Assembly: GCF_029076845.1 (NCBI RefSeq)
Contig: NZ_JARESE010000098.1
Coordinates: 24,068 to 88,067, forward strand
Direction of reading: 5' to 3'
From: Novosphingobium album (ex Liu et al. 2023)
GTDB taxonomy: Bacteria > Pseudomonadota > Alphaproteobacteria > Sphingomonadales > Sphingomonadaceae
DNA length: 64,000 nt
Shown here: one piece after another, positions 1 through 7,965 of the stretch
Layout of the letters: each line of letters begins with the position of its first letter
How positions within the stretch are numbered: the first letter of the stretch is position 1
Translations under genes and position numbers: made by a program
Notes under the pieces: model-generated
Database searches by the model: none
Seen by the model: the letters and a program-made list of their open reading frames with translations, nothing else
What the model was told of the DNA's origin: nothing

Positions 1-2
1 TC

Positions 3-1010
3 CCGGTCGAGGGCGCGGCTGGCATTTTCCAACCCGATCCGTCGCTCGACGCCGTGCTCGACGCTTTCGAAAAGCGCTTCGAGAGCGAGCTGGGGCACGA
101 GGCGTTCAACCGTTTCGGCAGCGTCGTCGTCGAGCGGTCGGACGCGGAACGCTGGGGCAAGCTCTGGGCGCTTGAGGAGCCGAGGGCAACCGAGGCGAAA
201 GCCATGTTTGCCCGGCTCGGCGGCGAACGCGCAGCGCCGGCGCGCCAGAAGGGCATTGCGCTGATACAGGCGGCCTTCGCGGACCTTGGGGACGAGGAGG
301 CGACCTACGAGGATATCAGGCTACGCATGGCCGATCGGGCCGAGGCGTGGAACGCGTCCGAGGATCGTCCCGCGGCGGCGGATGAGTGGCGGGCCGTGCA
401 GGTCCGGCAATTGTTCCGCCTTTGCCTCGAAGGCTTGTTCTATTGGTCCATCGGCCAACTCATGTCCCGTTCTCTGTCGACGGCGCAGCTTGCCCAGGTC
501 TTCATCAGTGCGCTGGACGAAGGTTCCTTGCCGGAAAAGGCCGAAGCCTGGCTTCTCGCCTCGAGCGACACTGCAAATCCCGTTGCACACCTGCGCTCGC
601 TGCAGGCTGCCCTGCGCGATCAGGACCGTCTTCCCAGCGCCATCGTCGCTGGCCTGAAGCTTTGCCTGCGGGAGGCCCCCAGCCAGGCCCATCCCTTCGA
701 AAACACCGATCGGCTGCCGCTCAGCCGGGCGAAGAGGGAAGCCGAGCGTTGGCGGGATCTGCCGCCAACGGGCTTCGTGGGCCGCATGCTCGACATCTGG
801 ATCATGGCGCAGCACGCCTATTGGTCCGTGGGTCGGGGCCTGGCCGATGCGCGCAACCGGGGGAAGACAATCCTGCGCCTGCGCATTGTCATGGATGAAG
901 GCGGGTGGTCGCTGACGCCAGGCACGACACGGCAGGGCAATCCGCCCGAGCCGACGCCTGACCGGCTCGAGACCGCGGTGAGCCTGCTTATGGAGTGCGG
1001 ACGGCTCTAG
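3..1010 (+). CDS. C-terminal part of an uncharacterised protein (cut by window start)
   Basis: The frame is open from the first bases of the window and ends with TAG at 1008-1010, so the gene starts outside. A GTG at 54 could serve as a start, but it has no ribosome binding site and the open frame continues upstream of it. The visible 335 or so residues are soluble, mostly helical in character, rich in Ala, Arg, Glu and Trp, with no signal peptide and no clear membrane segment. The tail has a run with LRLRIVMDEGGWS followed by TPDRLETAVSLL. I do not recognise the family. A strong hairpin (1060-1099) follows it. Codon use matches its neighbours. Confidence 0.7.
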   Translation, partial: PVEGAAGIFQPDPSLDAVLDAFEKRFESELGHEAFNRFGSVVVERSDAERWGKLWALEEPRATEAKAMFARLGGERAAPARQKGIALIQAAFADLGDEEATYEDIRLRMADRAEAWNASEDRPAAADEWRAVQVRQLFRLCLEGLFYWSIGQLMSRSLSTAQLAQVFISALDEGSLPEKAEAWLLASSDTANPVAHLRSLQAALRDQDRLPSAIVAGLKLCLREAPSQAHPFENTDRLPLSRAKREAERWRDLPPTGFVGRMLDIWIMAQHAYWSVGRGLADARNRGKTILRLRIVMDEGGWSLTPGTTRQGNPPEPTPDRLETAVSLLMECGRL

Positions 1011-1059
1011 CAGAGAGGCGTGAGTGTCGCATCCCCCGCGCCATCGAGCGTAAGCGCGT

Positions 1060-1099
1060 GTAAAGCAATGGACCACCGGCAGGCAATCCATTGCTTTAC
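1060..1099. terminator. Hairpin between convergent genes, likely bidirectional terminator
   Basis: A perfect 13-bp inverted repeat, GTAAAGCAATGGA at 1060-1072 and its complement at 1087-1099, encloses a 14-nt loop. It lies between the end of the first gene (1010, plus strand) and the end of the hydrolase gene (1130, minus strand), the expected place for a shared terminator. There is no strong T tract on either side, so this is inferred from position and symmetry. Confidence 0.55.
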
Positions 1100-1129
1100 C
1101 CGACAGGGCGTCCTGGCGGTGATGCCGCC

Positions 1130-1672
1130 TCAGCGCGCGATGAACGCGTCGGTGCTGATCACCTCGCCATAGAGGAAGGCCAGCGCCGCCATCAGCGCGG
1201 CATGGACCTGGGCGGCGGGCGCGGTGACGCCGTCGAACTCCAGATCGCGGGTGGCGCAGGCATCGTGGATGGTGACGGTGCCGTAGCCCAGATCATTGGC
1301 CGCTCGCGTGGTGGCGTCCACGCACATATGGCTCATGGCGCCGATCACGACGGTCTCCTCGACGCCCTGTTGCTTGAGGAGAGCGTCCAGCCCGGTTTCC
1401 CGGAAGGAATTGGGGAAGTTCTTGGTGATGATCGGCTCGTCGCCCTGCGGAAGAACGGTCGCGTTGATTTCCGCCCCGTCGGTGCCGGGCACGAAGATCG
1501 GGCCGCCGGGCATCTCATGGCGGATATGGACCACCAGATCGCCCTGCGCGCGGGCATGAGCGATGACGCGAGCGGCATTGGCGGCGGCGGCGTCGATCCC
1601 CACCAGCGGGAATTTGCCTGTGGGCCAATATTCGTTCTGCAAATCGACGACGAGGATGGCGCGTTTCGACAT
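1130..1672 (-). CDS. Isochorismatase-family cysteine hydrolase
   Basis: A 180-residue cytosolic hydrolase of the isochorismatase/nicotinamidase superfamily. The N-terminus MSKRAILVVDLQNEYW carries the catalytic Asp. The sequence MSHMCVDATTR holds the nucleophilic Cys in the usual C-V-x-x-T-x-R setting. Length is normal for the family. The start at 1672 is chosen because an AAAGGA ribosome binding site lies about 7 bases upstream; the frame stays open further upstream but that part resembles nothing. The substrate cannot be told from sequence. It is transcribed away from a GlxA-type regulator (1774), a common pairing that suggests control by that protein. Confidence 0.9.
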   Translation of the reverse strand: MSKRAILVVDLQNEYWPTGKFPLVGIDAAAANAARVIAHARAQGDLVVHIRHEMPGGPIFVPGTDGAEINATVLPQGDEPIITKNFPNSFRETGLDALLKQQGVEETVVIGAMSHMCVDATTRAANDLGYGTVTIHDACATRDLEFDGVTAPAAQVHAALMAALAFLYGEVISTDAFIAR

Positions 1673-1722
1673 GATGGGGTCCTTTCGAGTGTATGTTGCT
1701 TGCACCCAATATGGTTCGGAGT

Positions 1723-1738
1723 AATGGTCGCGGCCATT
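1723..1738. promoter_or_regulatory. Imperfect palindrome in divergent promoter region
   Basis: The 101-bp gap between the hydrolase and the GlxA-type regulator contains AATGGTCGCGGCCATT, a 16-bp palindrome with one mismatched pair. It sits mid-way between two divergent starts and is a plausible operator for the regulator at 1774. This is inferred from symmetry and position only. Confidence 0.35.
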
Positions 1739-1773
1739 GGCACAATCGACAGAATCAGGGGCAATAACGACAT

Positions 1774-2742
1774 ATGGCGGACGCGCGGATCGGAATCGTC
1801 CTTTACCCTGGCGCGCAGGTGTCGGCGGTTCTTGGGCTGACCGATCTGTTCGAACTCGCCGGCCGTATCGCGCGGGACGCCAATGCCGAAGCGCCCCGAC
1901 TTCGCATGCGTCATCTGCAAGCGGATGGAGCGGCAACGCCAGTGGCGGTCTTTGACAGTGACGGCGCGGCTCCACCGCCCGAGCAGACGCGCTGCGACGT
2001 GCTGATCCTGCCGCCTTCGCTGGAGCCGCCGATTGTTAGCGAAGCCGCGATGCCGCTGGCGGGCTGGCTGCGCGAACGGCATGGCGAAGGCACGGTGCTG
2101 GCCTCCATCTGCGCCGGCGCTTTCCTGCTGGGCGAAACCGGCCTGTTGGCGGGCCGCGCGGTGACGACCCACTGGACCCTCGCCGCAGCGTTCGGAGATC
2201 GGTTCCCCGATGTGCCGCTCGATACCGACCGGCTGATCATCGACGGCGGTGACATCATCTCGGCCGGAGGGCTGATGGCCTGGACCGATCTCGGGCTCAA
2301 GCTGGTCGAGCGCTTTCTCGGCCCCGTCGTGATGGCCAGGACGGCGAGGATGCTGCTGATCGATCCGCCGGGGCGCGAGCAGCGTTACTATAGCGGCTTC
2401 GTGCCGCGCCTGAACCATGGCGACGCCGCGATCCTGAAAGCGCAGCATTTGCTGCAAGCCAATGAGGGCAAGGAGGCGCGGCTGTCGGTTCTGGCGGATG
2501 AGGCCGGTCTGGAGCAGCGCACCTTTCTGCGCCGGTTCCAGAAAGCGACGGGCCTTACCGCGACCGATTATGCCCAGCGCCTGCGCGTCGCCAAGGCGCA
2601 GGAACTGCTCCAGTTCGGGCAATTGCCGGTGGAGCGGGTGGCGTGGGAGGTCGGTTATGCCGATCCTGGCGCCTTCCGAAAAATCTTCCTGCGCATCGTC
2701 GGCCTTTCGCCCACTGAGTATCGGCAGAGATTTCATGCCTGA
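1774..2742 (+). CDS. GlxA-type transcriptional regulator (DJ-1/PfpI domain plus AraC helix-turn-helix)
   Basis: A 322-residue regulator. Residues 1-190 form a DJ-1/PfpI-like class I amidotransferase fold, with ICAGAFLLGETGLL around the nucleophile-elbow position and THW following it. Residues 215-322 form an AraC/XylS DNA-binding domain with two helix-turn-helix units, including VAWEVGYADPGAFRKIF. This is the standard GlxA architecture and length. ATG at 1774 follows an AGGGGC sequence. It is divergent from the isochorismatase-like hydrolase, so it probably controls that gene. The ligand is unknown. Confidence 0.92.
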   Translation: MADARIGIVLYPGAQVSAVLGLTDLFELAGRIARDANAEAPRLRMRHLQADGAATPVAVFDSDGAAPPPEQTRCDVLILPPSLEPPIVSEAAMPLAGWLRERHGEGTVLASICAGAFLLGETGLLAGRAVTTHWTLAAAFGDRFPDVPLDTDRLIIDGGDIISAGGLMAWTDLGLKLVERFLGPVVMARTARMLLIDPPGREQRYYSGFVPRLNHGDAAILKAQHLLQANEGKEARLSVLADEAGLEQRTFLRRFQKATGLTATDYAQRLRVAKAQELLQFGQLPVERVAWEVGYADPGAFRKIFLRIVGLSPTEYRQRFHA

Positions 2743-2918
2743 GCCCGCGCGGCGCTCAAGGGCGATGCCGAAGGCGACCTGACCGATGGCAACATGGGCT
2801 AACGACAGGTCGATCCGCTGCAAATTGGCGCCTGCCGCAACAGGGATTCGAAGCTGGTCCTGCTCGCTGGAACCATCTACGATCCGAATGACCGGGCCAG
2901 GTCAATGGAGGAGTCTGA

Positions 2919-3320
2919 ATGATCGCGGACCACTCAAAAACGTCTCAATCCGTTAAAGCCGCCGACAGCGAAAAAGCGGAGAAGAATCTCGCGCTGTTCG
3001 ACAGGCTGGATTTCGAGGGCTGGAACAAGCGGGACTGGGACCTGTTCCGGCAACTCCACGGAAAGGACGTGATCGTTGGCGGCTTCGGCCAGCACACCGA
3101 GAATATCGACAACCATGTCACGTGGGCCCAGGACTATCTGAAGGCCAACCCGGACAACCAGATCGAGGGCCATCCTATCCGCATCGGCGCCGGCGACTGG
3201 ACAGCGGTCACCGGCGTGTTCAACGACGGCAGCACCATGGCGACGATCGCCCGGTGGAAAGACGGGCAAGTCGTGGAGGAATATTTGTTCCAGTTGGTGA
3301 CCGGCGGTCACGGCTGTTAG
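2919..3320 (+). CDS. NTF2-like / SnoaL-like protein
   Basis: A 133-residue protein of the nuclear transport factor 2 fold, SnoaL-like branch. Typical features are the early NLALFDRLDFEGWNKRDWDLF helix region, HGKDVIVGGFG, and the late strands MATIARWKDGQVVEEYLFQ. Such proteins are small cone-shaped enzymes or binding proteins and the sequence does not say which. ATG at 2919 is preceded by GGAGGAG. It stands alone, with a 176-bp gap upstream that shows no other gene and a regulator remnant downstream. Confidence 0.8.
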   Translation: MIADHSKTSQSVKAADSEKAEKNLALFDRLDFEGWNKRDWDLFRQLHGKDVIVGGFGQHTENIDNHVTWAQDYLKANPDNQIEGHPIRIGAGDWTAVTGVFNDGSTMATIARWKDGQVVEEYLFQLVTGGHGC

Positions 3321-3419
3321 CCGGACTACTATTCCACGTTCATTTCGGACGCGAGCCTGCTGGTCTATGGCGGATCTACTATTCCGGCATTACAGCGCGG
3401 CGTTCCTGACCCCACGGGG

Positions 3420-3608
3420 ATGCGCCCGCATCGCTTCATCCTCAATCGCAGGATCGAGCGCGGCAAAGTCCTGCTGATCACAACCGATATGTCCATTGCC
3501 CAGATCAGCTTCGCGGTGGGCTTCGCCTGTCAGAGCCATTTCGCGGTGAGGTTTCGTGAGACAGCGGGCGTGACACCGCTGCGCTTCCGGTTCGAGCGGA
3601 TGCGCTAG
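3420..3608 (+). pseudogene. Remnant of an AraC-family regulator (C-terminal helix-turn-helix only)
   Basis: About 62 residues match the end of an AraC/XylS DNA-binding domain: MRPHRFILNRRIERGK, then MSIAQISFAVGFACQSHFAVRFRETAGVTPLRFR, which is the second helix-turn-helix and the signature region. The rest of the protein is missing upstream, where the SnoaL-like gene ends at 3320. I read it as the 3' scar of a deleted regulator. It could still be translated from the ATG at 3420, but no ribosome binding site is clear. Confidence 0.7.
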
Positions 3609-3668
3609 GCGCTCCGGCGGGTCATGCAAGCAAGATGGAACGTACCGTCCAACATGACCGAGCACCAA

Positions 3669-4061
3669 TCAGCATACGGACTCGAGCCCTAGATGCTCTG
3701 CGAAGGGGGCAAAATCGCGGTCGCAATGCAACAAGGATAAGCCATCTTCGATGCAGCGCGTCGCGATAAAGGTGTCGACCGTCTTTCGGATCGTCACACC
3801 CAGGCTCCTGAGCGTGCGGAAATTGCGTGCCGCCTGCACGGCTATGTCGCGCCCGCCGATCTCGATCAGGTCGAGCGATCCAAGTAATCGATGCGCGTGA
3901 TTGAAATCGCGCTCGCTGGTGAAACCTTGCAGCACTTCGGCCAGAATAAGGTCGCCAATCAGCAACGGCTCCTTGCCTAGTAGCACGTCAAGCCGCTCGG
4001 CCTGAGGTGACGCCGTGCCGCGAAAGAAGTCTATCCAGACGCTCGAATCAACGAGGATCAT
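3669..4061 (-). CDS. vapC: VapC-type PIN-domain toxin ribonuclease
   Basis: A 130-residue PIN-domain protein. The acidic metal-binding residues are visible: Asp in MILVDSSVWIDFF, Glu in LILAEVLQGF, Asp in TVDTFIATRC, and Asp in HCDRDFAPF. Family members cleave tRNA or rRNA and are held in check by a VapB partner. It overlaps the upstream antitoxin gene by 4 bp (ATGA), which supports translational coupling. Length is normal. On a plasmid such a pair usually works in post-segregational stability. Confidence 0.92.
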   Translation of the reverse strand: MILVDSSVWIDFFRGTASPQAERLDVLLGKEPLLIGDLILAEVLQGFTSERDFNHAHRLLGSLDLIEIGGRDIAVQAARNFRTLRSLGVTIRKTVDTFIATRCIEDGLSLLHCDRDFAPFAEHLGLESVC

Positions 4062-4252
4062 CCGTCCGAGCGCATCGCATCAAGGTCGCCTTCCCAAGCG
4101 AGTTTGCCGCGCGCGCTGCGAAGCTGCGCCTGCGACTGGAGCCTCAGAAGCAACCTCAAACCTGCCTCGACTGCCTCGCGCTTGGTTTTGATGCCGGTGG
4201 CGCGAAGTGCCATAGCCATGAGATCGTCGTCGATCACGATATTCGTCCGCAC
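4058..4252 (-). CDS. vapB: VapB-type antitoxin
   Basis: About 64 residues beginning VRTNIVIDDDLMAMALRATGIKTKREAVEAG and ending with the conserved KLAWEGDLDAMR toxin-binding tail of the VapB (DUF2191-like) family. I choose the GTG start at 4252: a GAGGAAAGG ribosome binding site lies just upstream, inside what would be coding sequence if the ATG at 4306 were used, and family members begin at this point. The 4-bp overlap with vapC places both in one operon. It is expected to bind VapC and repress their shared promoter. Confidence 0.88.
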   Translation of the reverse strand: MRTNIVIDDDLMAMALRATGIKTKREAVEAGLRLLLRLQSQAQLRSARGKLAWEGDLDAMRSDG

Positions 4253-4581
4253 GATGTGTATCCTTTCCTCATGGATACACATAAGCGCTTTCCGCCGCCC
4301 GTTCAAGCTGGACCATCTCGGCGCATCATGGGAAGCGTTGTGATGCAGACCATTTCACAACTGATCGTAGCTTGTGCCAGGGACGCATTCATGCGGGTCA
4401 GATAGAATGCCCCGTTGCGCAGCGTCGGCTTGAGGTTGGGACGTGAGGTCATGTCGCAAGCACCATAGGTTTCTTCCAGTCCGTGGGGGCCGTCTCGCCC
4501 ATTTTCGACCGCGTATTCGCATGCCTCGCAGCCGGAAGGGGGGCTCGTTGGGTTCTCCATGTCGCGGCCGCACGGACGCCC
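4253..4581. other. Stretch without a secure gene
   Basis: This 329-bp stretch holds the vapB ribosome binding site near its left end. An 85-codon minus-strand frame (4303-4560, starting MENPTSPPSGCEACEY, with four Cys) is open, but it has no ribosome binding site, mixed wobble bases and no family resemblance, so I do not call it as a gene. I see no repeat here. Confidence 0.4.
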
Positions 4582-5007
4582 TCATCCGGCGCGTGAACGA
4601 AGCCTTCGGCAGAAGACGCGAAAGGTCTCCTCCGCATAACCGATCGCTTCCCAGAACCGCGCAGCCTCTTTGTTTTCGGCCCGGACCATCAATTGAACCT
4701 TGGGAGCGCCATGTTGGGCGAGCCAATCCTCGCATGCCCGGACGAGCTTGCGGGCGATGCCCCAGCGGCGGAAATCGCTCTCAACAGCCAAATAGTAGAT
4801 CCACCCGCGATGGCCGTCCCAACCTGTCATCGCCGTGCCGATCAGGTGATCATTCGCAAATACGGCGATGATCGTCGAGGACTTCCCCTCAAGGGCTTGC
4901 TGCGCATCGGCGACGGGATCGTTCCAGGGGCGCGTCAAGCCGCAGGCTTGTCAAAGCTCCACCGCCTCGCGAACTTCCGTGCCGACCAGCGGCCGGACCT
5001 CGATCAT
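4582..5007 (-). pseudogene. GNAT N-acetyltransferase with in-frame TGA codon
   Basis: The frame starts MIEVRPLVGTEVREAVEL at 5007, meets TGA at 4951-4953, then continues in the same frame as QACGLTRPWNDP through a full GNAT fold (YYLAVESDFRRWGIARKLV is the acetyl-CoA-binding region). Relatives commonly read L-W-x-A-C-G-L-T-R-P-W at this place, so the TGA replaces a Trp codon (TGG). The gene overlaps the DUF983 gene by 4 bp (ATGA). Re-initiation downstream would give about 118 residues. No recoding signal is seen, so a simple nonsense mutation is most likely; a sequencing error is possible. Confidence 0.82.
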
Positions 5008-5483
5008 GACCCGGGTTCCCCATCGACTACAGCGGGGCGCTCCCTCACGAAGCCGTGCATGCCGAACCACCACTGCAGGGCGATAATGGCGCCTTTGGCA
5101 GGCTGGAGCAGCCCGATCATCAAGGCCATGGCGAGCGGAACGATGATCGCGACCATCGCGGCGACCGACAATCCCGCGTCGCGCACGAGGGCGATGATCA
5201 GCGGGGCCATCAGGTGCCCGGTTATCAGGATCGAGACATAGGCCGGAAAATCGTCCGCCTGCTGATGGGTCCAATCCTGCCCGCACCGCGGGCAATGCGC
5301 CCGCGGCTTGAGGAAGCGCAGAAAAAGCTTCGCCTCCTTACACCGTGGACAACGGCCGCGAGCGCCGCGCACCATGGCCTCCAATCCCGAGGACGGAAGT
5401 GCGGGCGGCCCCATGGGTGTGTCGGCTTCCTGGATGGGCATGGCATTGGACTTTGGTGGGGGGCCGTCGAACGGCGAAGCCAT
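5004..5483 (-). CDS. DUF983 family small zinc-ribbon membrane protein
   Basis: A protein of about 159 residues. The middle has a zinc ribbon, CPRCKEAKLF followed by CPRCGQDW, and the C-terminal half has two hydrophobic segments (LMAPLIIALV and the VAAMVAIIVPLAMALMIGLL run), the hallmark of the DUF983 family of inner-membrane proteins of unknown role. The start is uncertain: ATG at 5483 or ATG at 5441, neither with a strong ribosome binding site. It begins 4 bp after pckA and overlaps the acetyltransferase by 4 bp, so the three form one operon. Confidence 0.82.
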   Translation of the reverse strand: MASPFDGPPPKSNAMPIQEADTPMGPPALPSSGLEAMVRGARGRCPRCKEAKLFLRFLKPRAHCPRCGQDWTHQQADDFPAYVSILITGHLMAPLIIALVRDAGLSVAAMVAIIVPLAMALMIGLLQPAKGAIIALQWWFGMHGFVRERPAVVDGEPGS

Positions 5484-5487
5484 GAAA

Positions 5488-7086
5488 TCAGGCATCGAAG
5501 ATCCCGGGTGGCGCAGCGGCGCGGATGCTTTCATCAACGTGGGCGACAAATTGCGTGAAGTTTCTGCGGAACCGTTCCGCGAGGTTCCGTGCGGCGAGAT
5601 CGTAGGCGTGCTCATCGGTCCAGGTAGCGCGCGGATCGAGGATCTGGGTTTCAACGCCATCGACTTCGACAGGAACCTCGAACCCGAAATTGGGATCGGT
5701 GCGGAAATTCGCTTCCATGAGCTTACCCGAAAGCGCGGCGCCCAGCAGTGCGCGTGTAACCTTGATCGGCATGCGCGAGCCCGTTCCGTACTGGCCGCCG
5801 GTCCAGCCCGTATTGACCAGCCAGCAATCGACACCGCCCTTGGCGATGCGCTTGCGCAGCAGGTTGCCGTAGACGCTGGGGTGACGGGGCATGAACGGCG
5901 CGCCGAAGCAGGTCGAGAACGTCGCCTCGGGTTCGGTCACGCCGAGTTCGGTGCCCGCCACCTTGGCCGTGTAGCCCGACAGGAAATGGTACATCGCCTG
6001 CTCGGGCGTCAGCCTGGCGATCGGCGGCAACACGCCGAAGGCATCGGCCGTCAGCATGATGATGTTCTTCGGAACCGGCCCGATATTGTCGGCGGAGGCA
6101 TTTGGGATGAAGTGGATCGGATAGGCCCCGCGGCTGTTCTCGGCGAGCGAGGCATCGTCGAGGTCGAGGCTGCGTGCCTCCGGATCCATCACGACGTTTT
6201 CCAGAATGGTGCCGAAGCGGCGGGTCGTCGCATAGATCTCGGGTTCAGCCTCGGCCGAGAGGCGGATCATCTTGGCATAGCAGCCGCCTTCGAAGTTGAA
6301 GACGGCGGTGTCGGACCAGCCATGCTCGTCATCGCCGATCAGCGTGCGCGAAGCATCGGCGGACAGCGTGGTCTTGCCGGTGCCCGACAGGCCAAAGAAG
6401 ATCGCGGTGTCACCGTCTGGACCGATGTTCGCCGAGCAGTGCATCGGCATGACACCGCGCTGCGGCAGGACATAGTTCAGCACCGAGAATACGGCCTTCT
6501 TCATCTCGCCGGCATAACCGGTGCCGCCGATCAGGATCAGGCGCTGCATGAAATCAACGGCGACGACTGTTTCCGAACGGCAGCCGTGACGCTCGGGATC
6601 GGCCCGAAAGCTCGGCAAGTCGATGATCGTGTAGTCGGCTGCGAAGTGCAGGAGCTCGGATTCCGTTGGCCGCACCAACATGGTCCGCACGAACTGCGAA
6701 TGCCAGGCGAGCTCGGTAACGACGCGGACGCCGATCCGATATTCCGCCTGCGATCCGCCAAAGAGATCCTGGACGAAGACGTCGTCGAGCGTCTCGAGGT
6801 GCTTCAGGAAATCCCCACGCAGGTTAGCGAAGGCTTCCCCCGCCATCGGTTTGTTCGACGGGCCCCACCAGACCTCGTCCTTGGTGAGAATGTCGCGAAC
6901 GACGAACTTATCCTGCGCGGCACGCCCGGTGTTCCTCCCGGTCTCGACCACCAGCGCACCATGCTCGGACAGGCGGGCCTCGCCGCGCCGCAACGCGATT
7001 TCGGTCAATGCGGGAACATCGAGATTCTCATGAAGTTTCGCGCCGGGTTTGATCGCCAAGTCCGGAACGGTGAGCGTCAGAGTCAT
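5488..7086 (-). CDS. pckA: ATP-dependent phosphoenolpyruvate carboxykinase
   Basis: A 532-residue enzyme that converts oxaloacetate and ATP to phosphoenolpyruvate, CO2 and ADP, the first step of gluconeogenesis. The signatures are present: the GGTGYAGEMKK oxaloacetate-binding region, the kinase-1a loop GLSGTGKTTLS, the kinase-2 motif LIGDDEHGW with metal-binding Asp, and a late RMPIKVTRALL segment. Length is that of a complete ATP-type enzyme. It heads an operon with the DUF983 and acetyltransferase genes. A central-metabolism gene on a replicon with its own rep/par genes is unusual; it may be a second copy or the replicon may be a chromid. Confidence 0.97.
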   Translation of the reverse strand: MTLTLTVPDLAIKPGAKLHENLDVPALTEIALRRGEARLSEHGALVVETGRNTGRAAQDKFVVRDILTKDEVWWGPSNKPMAGEAFANLRGDFLKHLETLDDVFVQDLFGGSQAEYRIGVRVVTELAWHSQFVRTMLVRPTESELLHFAADYTIIDLPSFRADPERHGCRSETVVAVDFMQRLILIGGTGYAGEMKKAVFSVLNYVLPQRGVMPMHCSANIGPDGDTAIFFGLSGTGKTTLSADASRTLIGDDEHGWSDTAVFNFEGGCYAKMIRLSAEAEPEIYATTRRFGTILENVVMDPEARSLDLDDASLAENSRGAYPIHFIPNASADNIGPVPKNIIMLTADAFGVLPPIARLTPEQAMYHFLSGYTAKVAGTELGVTEPEATFSTCFGAPFMPRHPSVYGNLLRKRIAKGGVDCWLVNTGWTGGQYGTGSRMPIKVTRALLGAALSGKLMEANFRTDPNFGFEVPVEVDGVETQILDPRATWTDEHAYDLAARNLAERFRRNFTQFVAHVDESIRAAAPPGIFDA

Positions 7087-7128
7087 TGTATGCGAGGCCT
7101 CTCAGGTCAGTCATGGAAGGGCGAAGGA

Positions 7129-7302
7129 TCAAACCTCGCCTGGCGGTAGGTCCGAGGGTAGTTTGAGCTTGAGCTTGGGACGCCGGCGGCGATCGAGTAG
7201 TGTCGCAGCCGCGGATTCCGAAAGAGCGGCCGAAGACATCGGCGCCGCGCCGGTCGCGCGCGTCTTGAGCCTGCGGCTTCGCCTTTTGTCCTCGATCGTC
7301 AT
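7129..7302 (-). CDS. Small basic protein, function unknown (57 residues)
   Basis: A short minus-strand frame beginning MTIEDKRRSRRLKTR and ending RRRRPKLKLKLPSDLPPGEV. Its ATG overlaps the stop of the preceding 94-codon gene as TGATG, a pattern typical of coupled translation. It is very basic and probably binds nucleic acid or membrane, though nothing proves that. Its stop lies 42 bp upstream of the pckA start, so the pair may be co-transcribed with pckA. Confidence 0.5.
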   Translation of the reverse strand: MTIEDKRRSRRLKTRATGAAPMSSAALSESAAATLLDRRRRPKLKLKLPSDLPPGEV

Positions 7303-7586
7303 CAGTTCCGTTCCAAACCCGATCGCGAAACCTGATGGTCACCGTCCGCGAGGACATGGGCTATTTCGGATAGAAGCATGGATGCTTCCAAAGGGGTGAG
7401 AGCAGCCTCACCGAGATGCCTCTCCACATCATGGAAGGTCAGGACCGCCCGATATTCGCCCGTCTGCGGCATCAGGCGTAAATGGGCGTTGAGACCGCTT
7501 GCATGGGCGCTGGGCGCACTCGGTTGAGCGGCGGTTGGGTGACCGGCACACGGTGAATCACTAAGTGGCATATTGCATATATACAA
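7302..7586 (-). CDS. Hypothetical protein, 94 residues or slightly fewer
   Basis: The N-terminal third is low-complexity (Pro, Ala, Ser). The rest, LNAHLRLMPQTGEYRAVLTFHDVERHLG and ASMLLSEIAHVLADG, looks like a genuine folded domain with consistent GC-rich wobble positions. I do not recognise the family. The start is either the codon at 7586 or the ATG at 7571. It is divergent from the XRE regulator at 7642, with an AT-rich gap between, and is coupled to the small basic gene downstream by a TGATG overlap. Confidence 0.5.
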   Translation of the reverse strand: MYICNMPLSDSPCAGHPTAAQPSAPSAHASGLNAHLRLMPQTGEYRAVLTFHDVERHLGEAALTPLEASMLLSEIAHVLADGDHQVSRSGLERN

Positions 7587-7641
7587 CCATCTTCTAAATT
7601 GTTAAGCGTGATATTTGATGTTTAATACATCAGGAGTGCGA

Positions 7642-7965
7642 ATGATTACCTCACAGCAATTGCGGGCCGCACGGGCCCTTCTCGGCCTGGATCAGCGTCA
7701 GCTCGCGGAACTGGCCGGCCTGTCGCTTCCCACCATTCAGCGGATGGAAGCGTCGGAAGGGCAGGTGCGGGGCGTGGTCGATACGCTGGTGAAGGTCATC
7801 ACCGCGCTGGAGGGCGCAGGCATCGAGCTACTCGGGGAAAACGCGCCAAGCACAGGGGTTGGTCGAGGGGTCCGGCTGCGCGAGACTGCCAATGGCGTCC
7901 GCTCAGGCCGCGGCTCGTCGCTTCTCTATGACAAGGTTTCTGCCGAGCAGGAAACGAATCGATGA
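7642..7965 (+). CDS. XRE-family helix-turn-helix regulator
   Basis: About 107 residues. Residues 3-65 form an XRE/Cro helix-turn-helix: QQLRAARALLGLDQRQLAELAGLSLPTIQRME, then a conserved ALEGAGIELLGE strand that in relatives forms the end of the DNA-binding domain. The start at 7642 is preceded by CAGGAGTG. Its stop overlaps the SulP start by 4 bp (7962-7965), so it is likely co-transcribed with the transporter and regulates it, or the divergent genes at 7302-7586, from the AT-rich gap 7587-7641. Confidence 0.85.
   Translation: MITSQQLRAARALLGLDQRQLAELAGLSLPTIQRMEASEGQVRGVVDTLVKVITALEGAGIELLGENAPSTGVGRGVRLRETANGVRSGRGSSLLYDKVSAEQETNR

Noticed and set aside
1060..1099. Hairpin as an integron attC site
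   Set aside because: It has no core-site sequences and no integrase nearby; a shared terminator between convergent genes is simpler.
1345..2823. 492-codon minus-strand open frame
   Set aside because: It is antisense to the GlxA-type regulator and out of frame with the hydrolase; no recognisable domain.
4951..4953. TGA in the acetyltransferase as a selenocysteine codon
   Set aside because: Relatives have Trp at this place and no SECIS-like hairpin follows, so a nonsense change fits better.
5308..7149. 613-codon plus-strand open frame
   Set aside because: It is antisense to pckA and DUF983 and shows no domain of its own; its His/Arg/Gly/Asp-rich content is typical of shadow translation.
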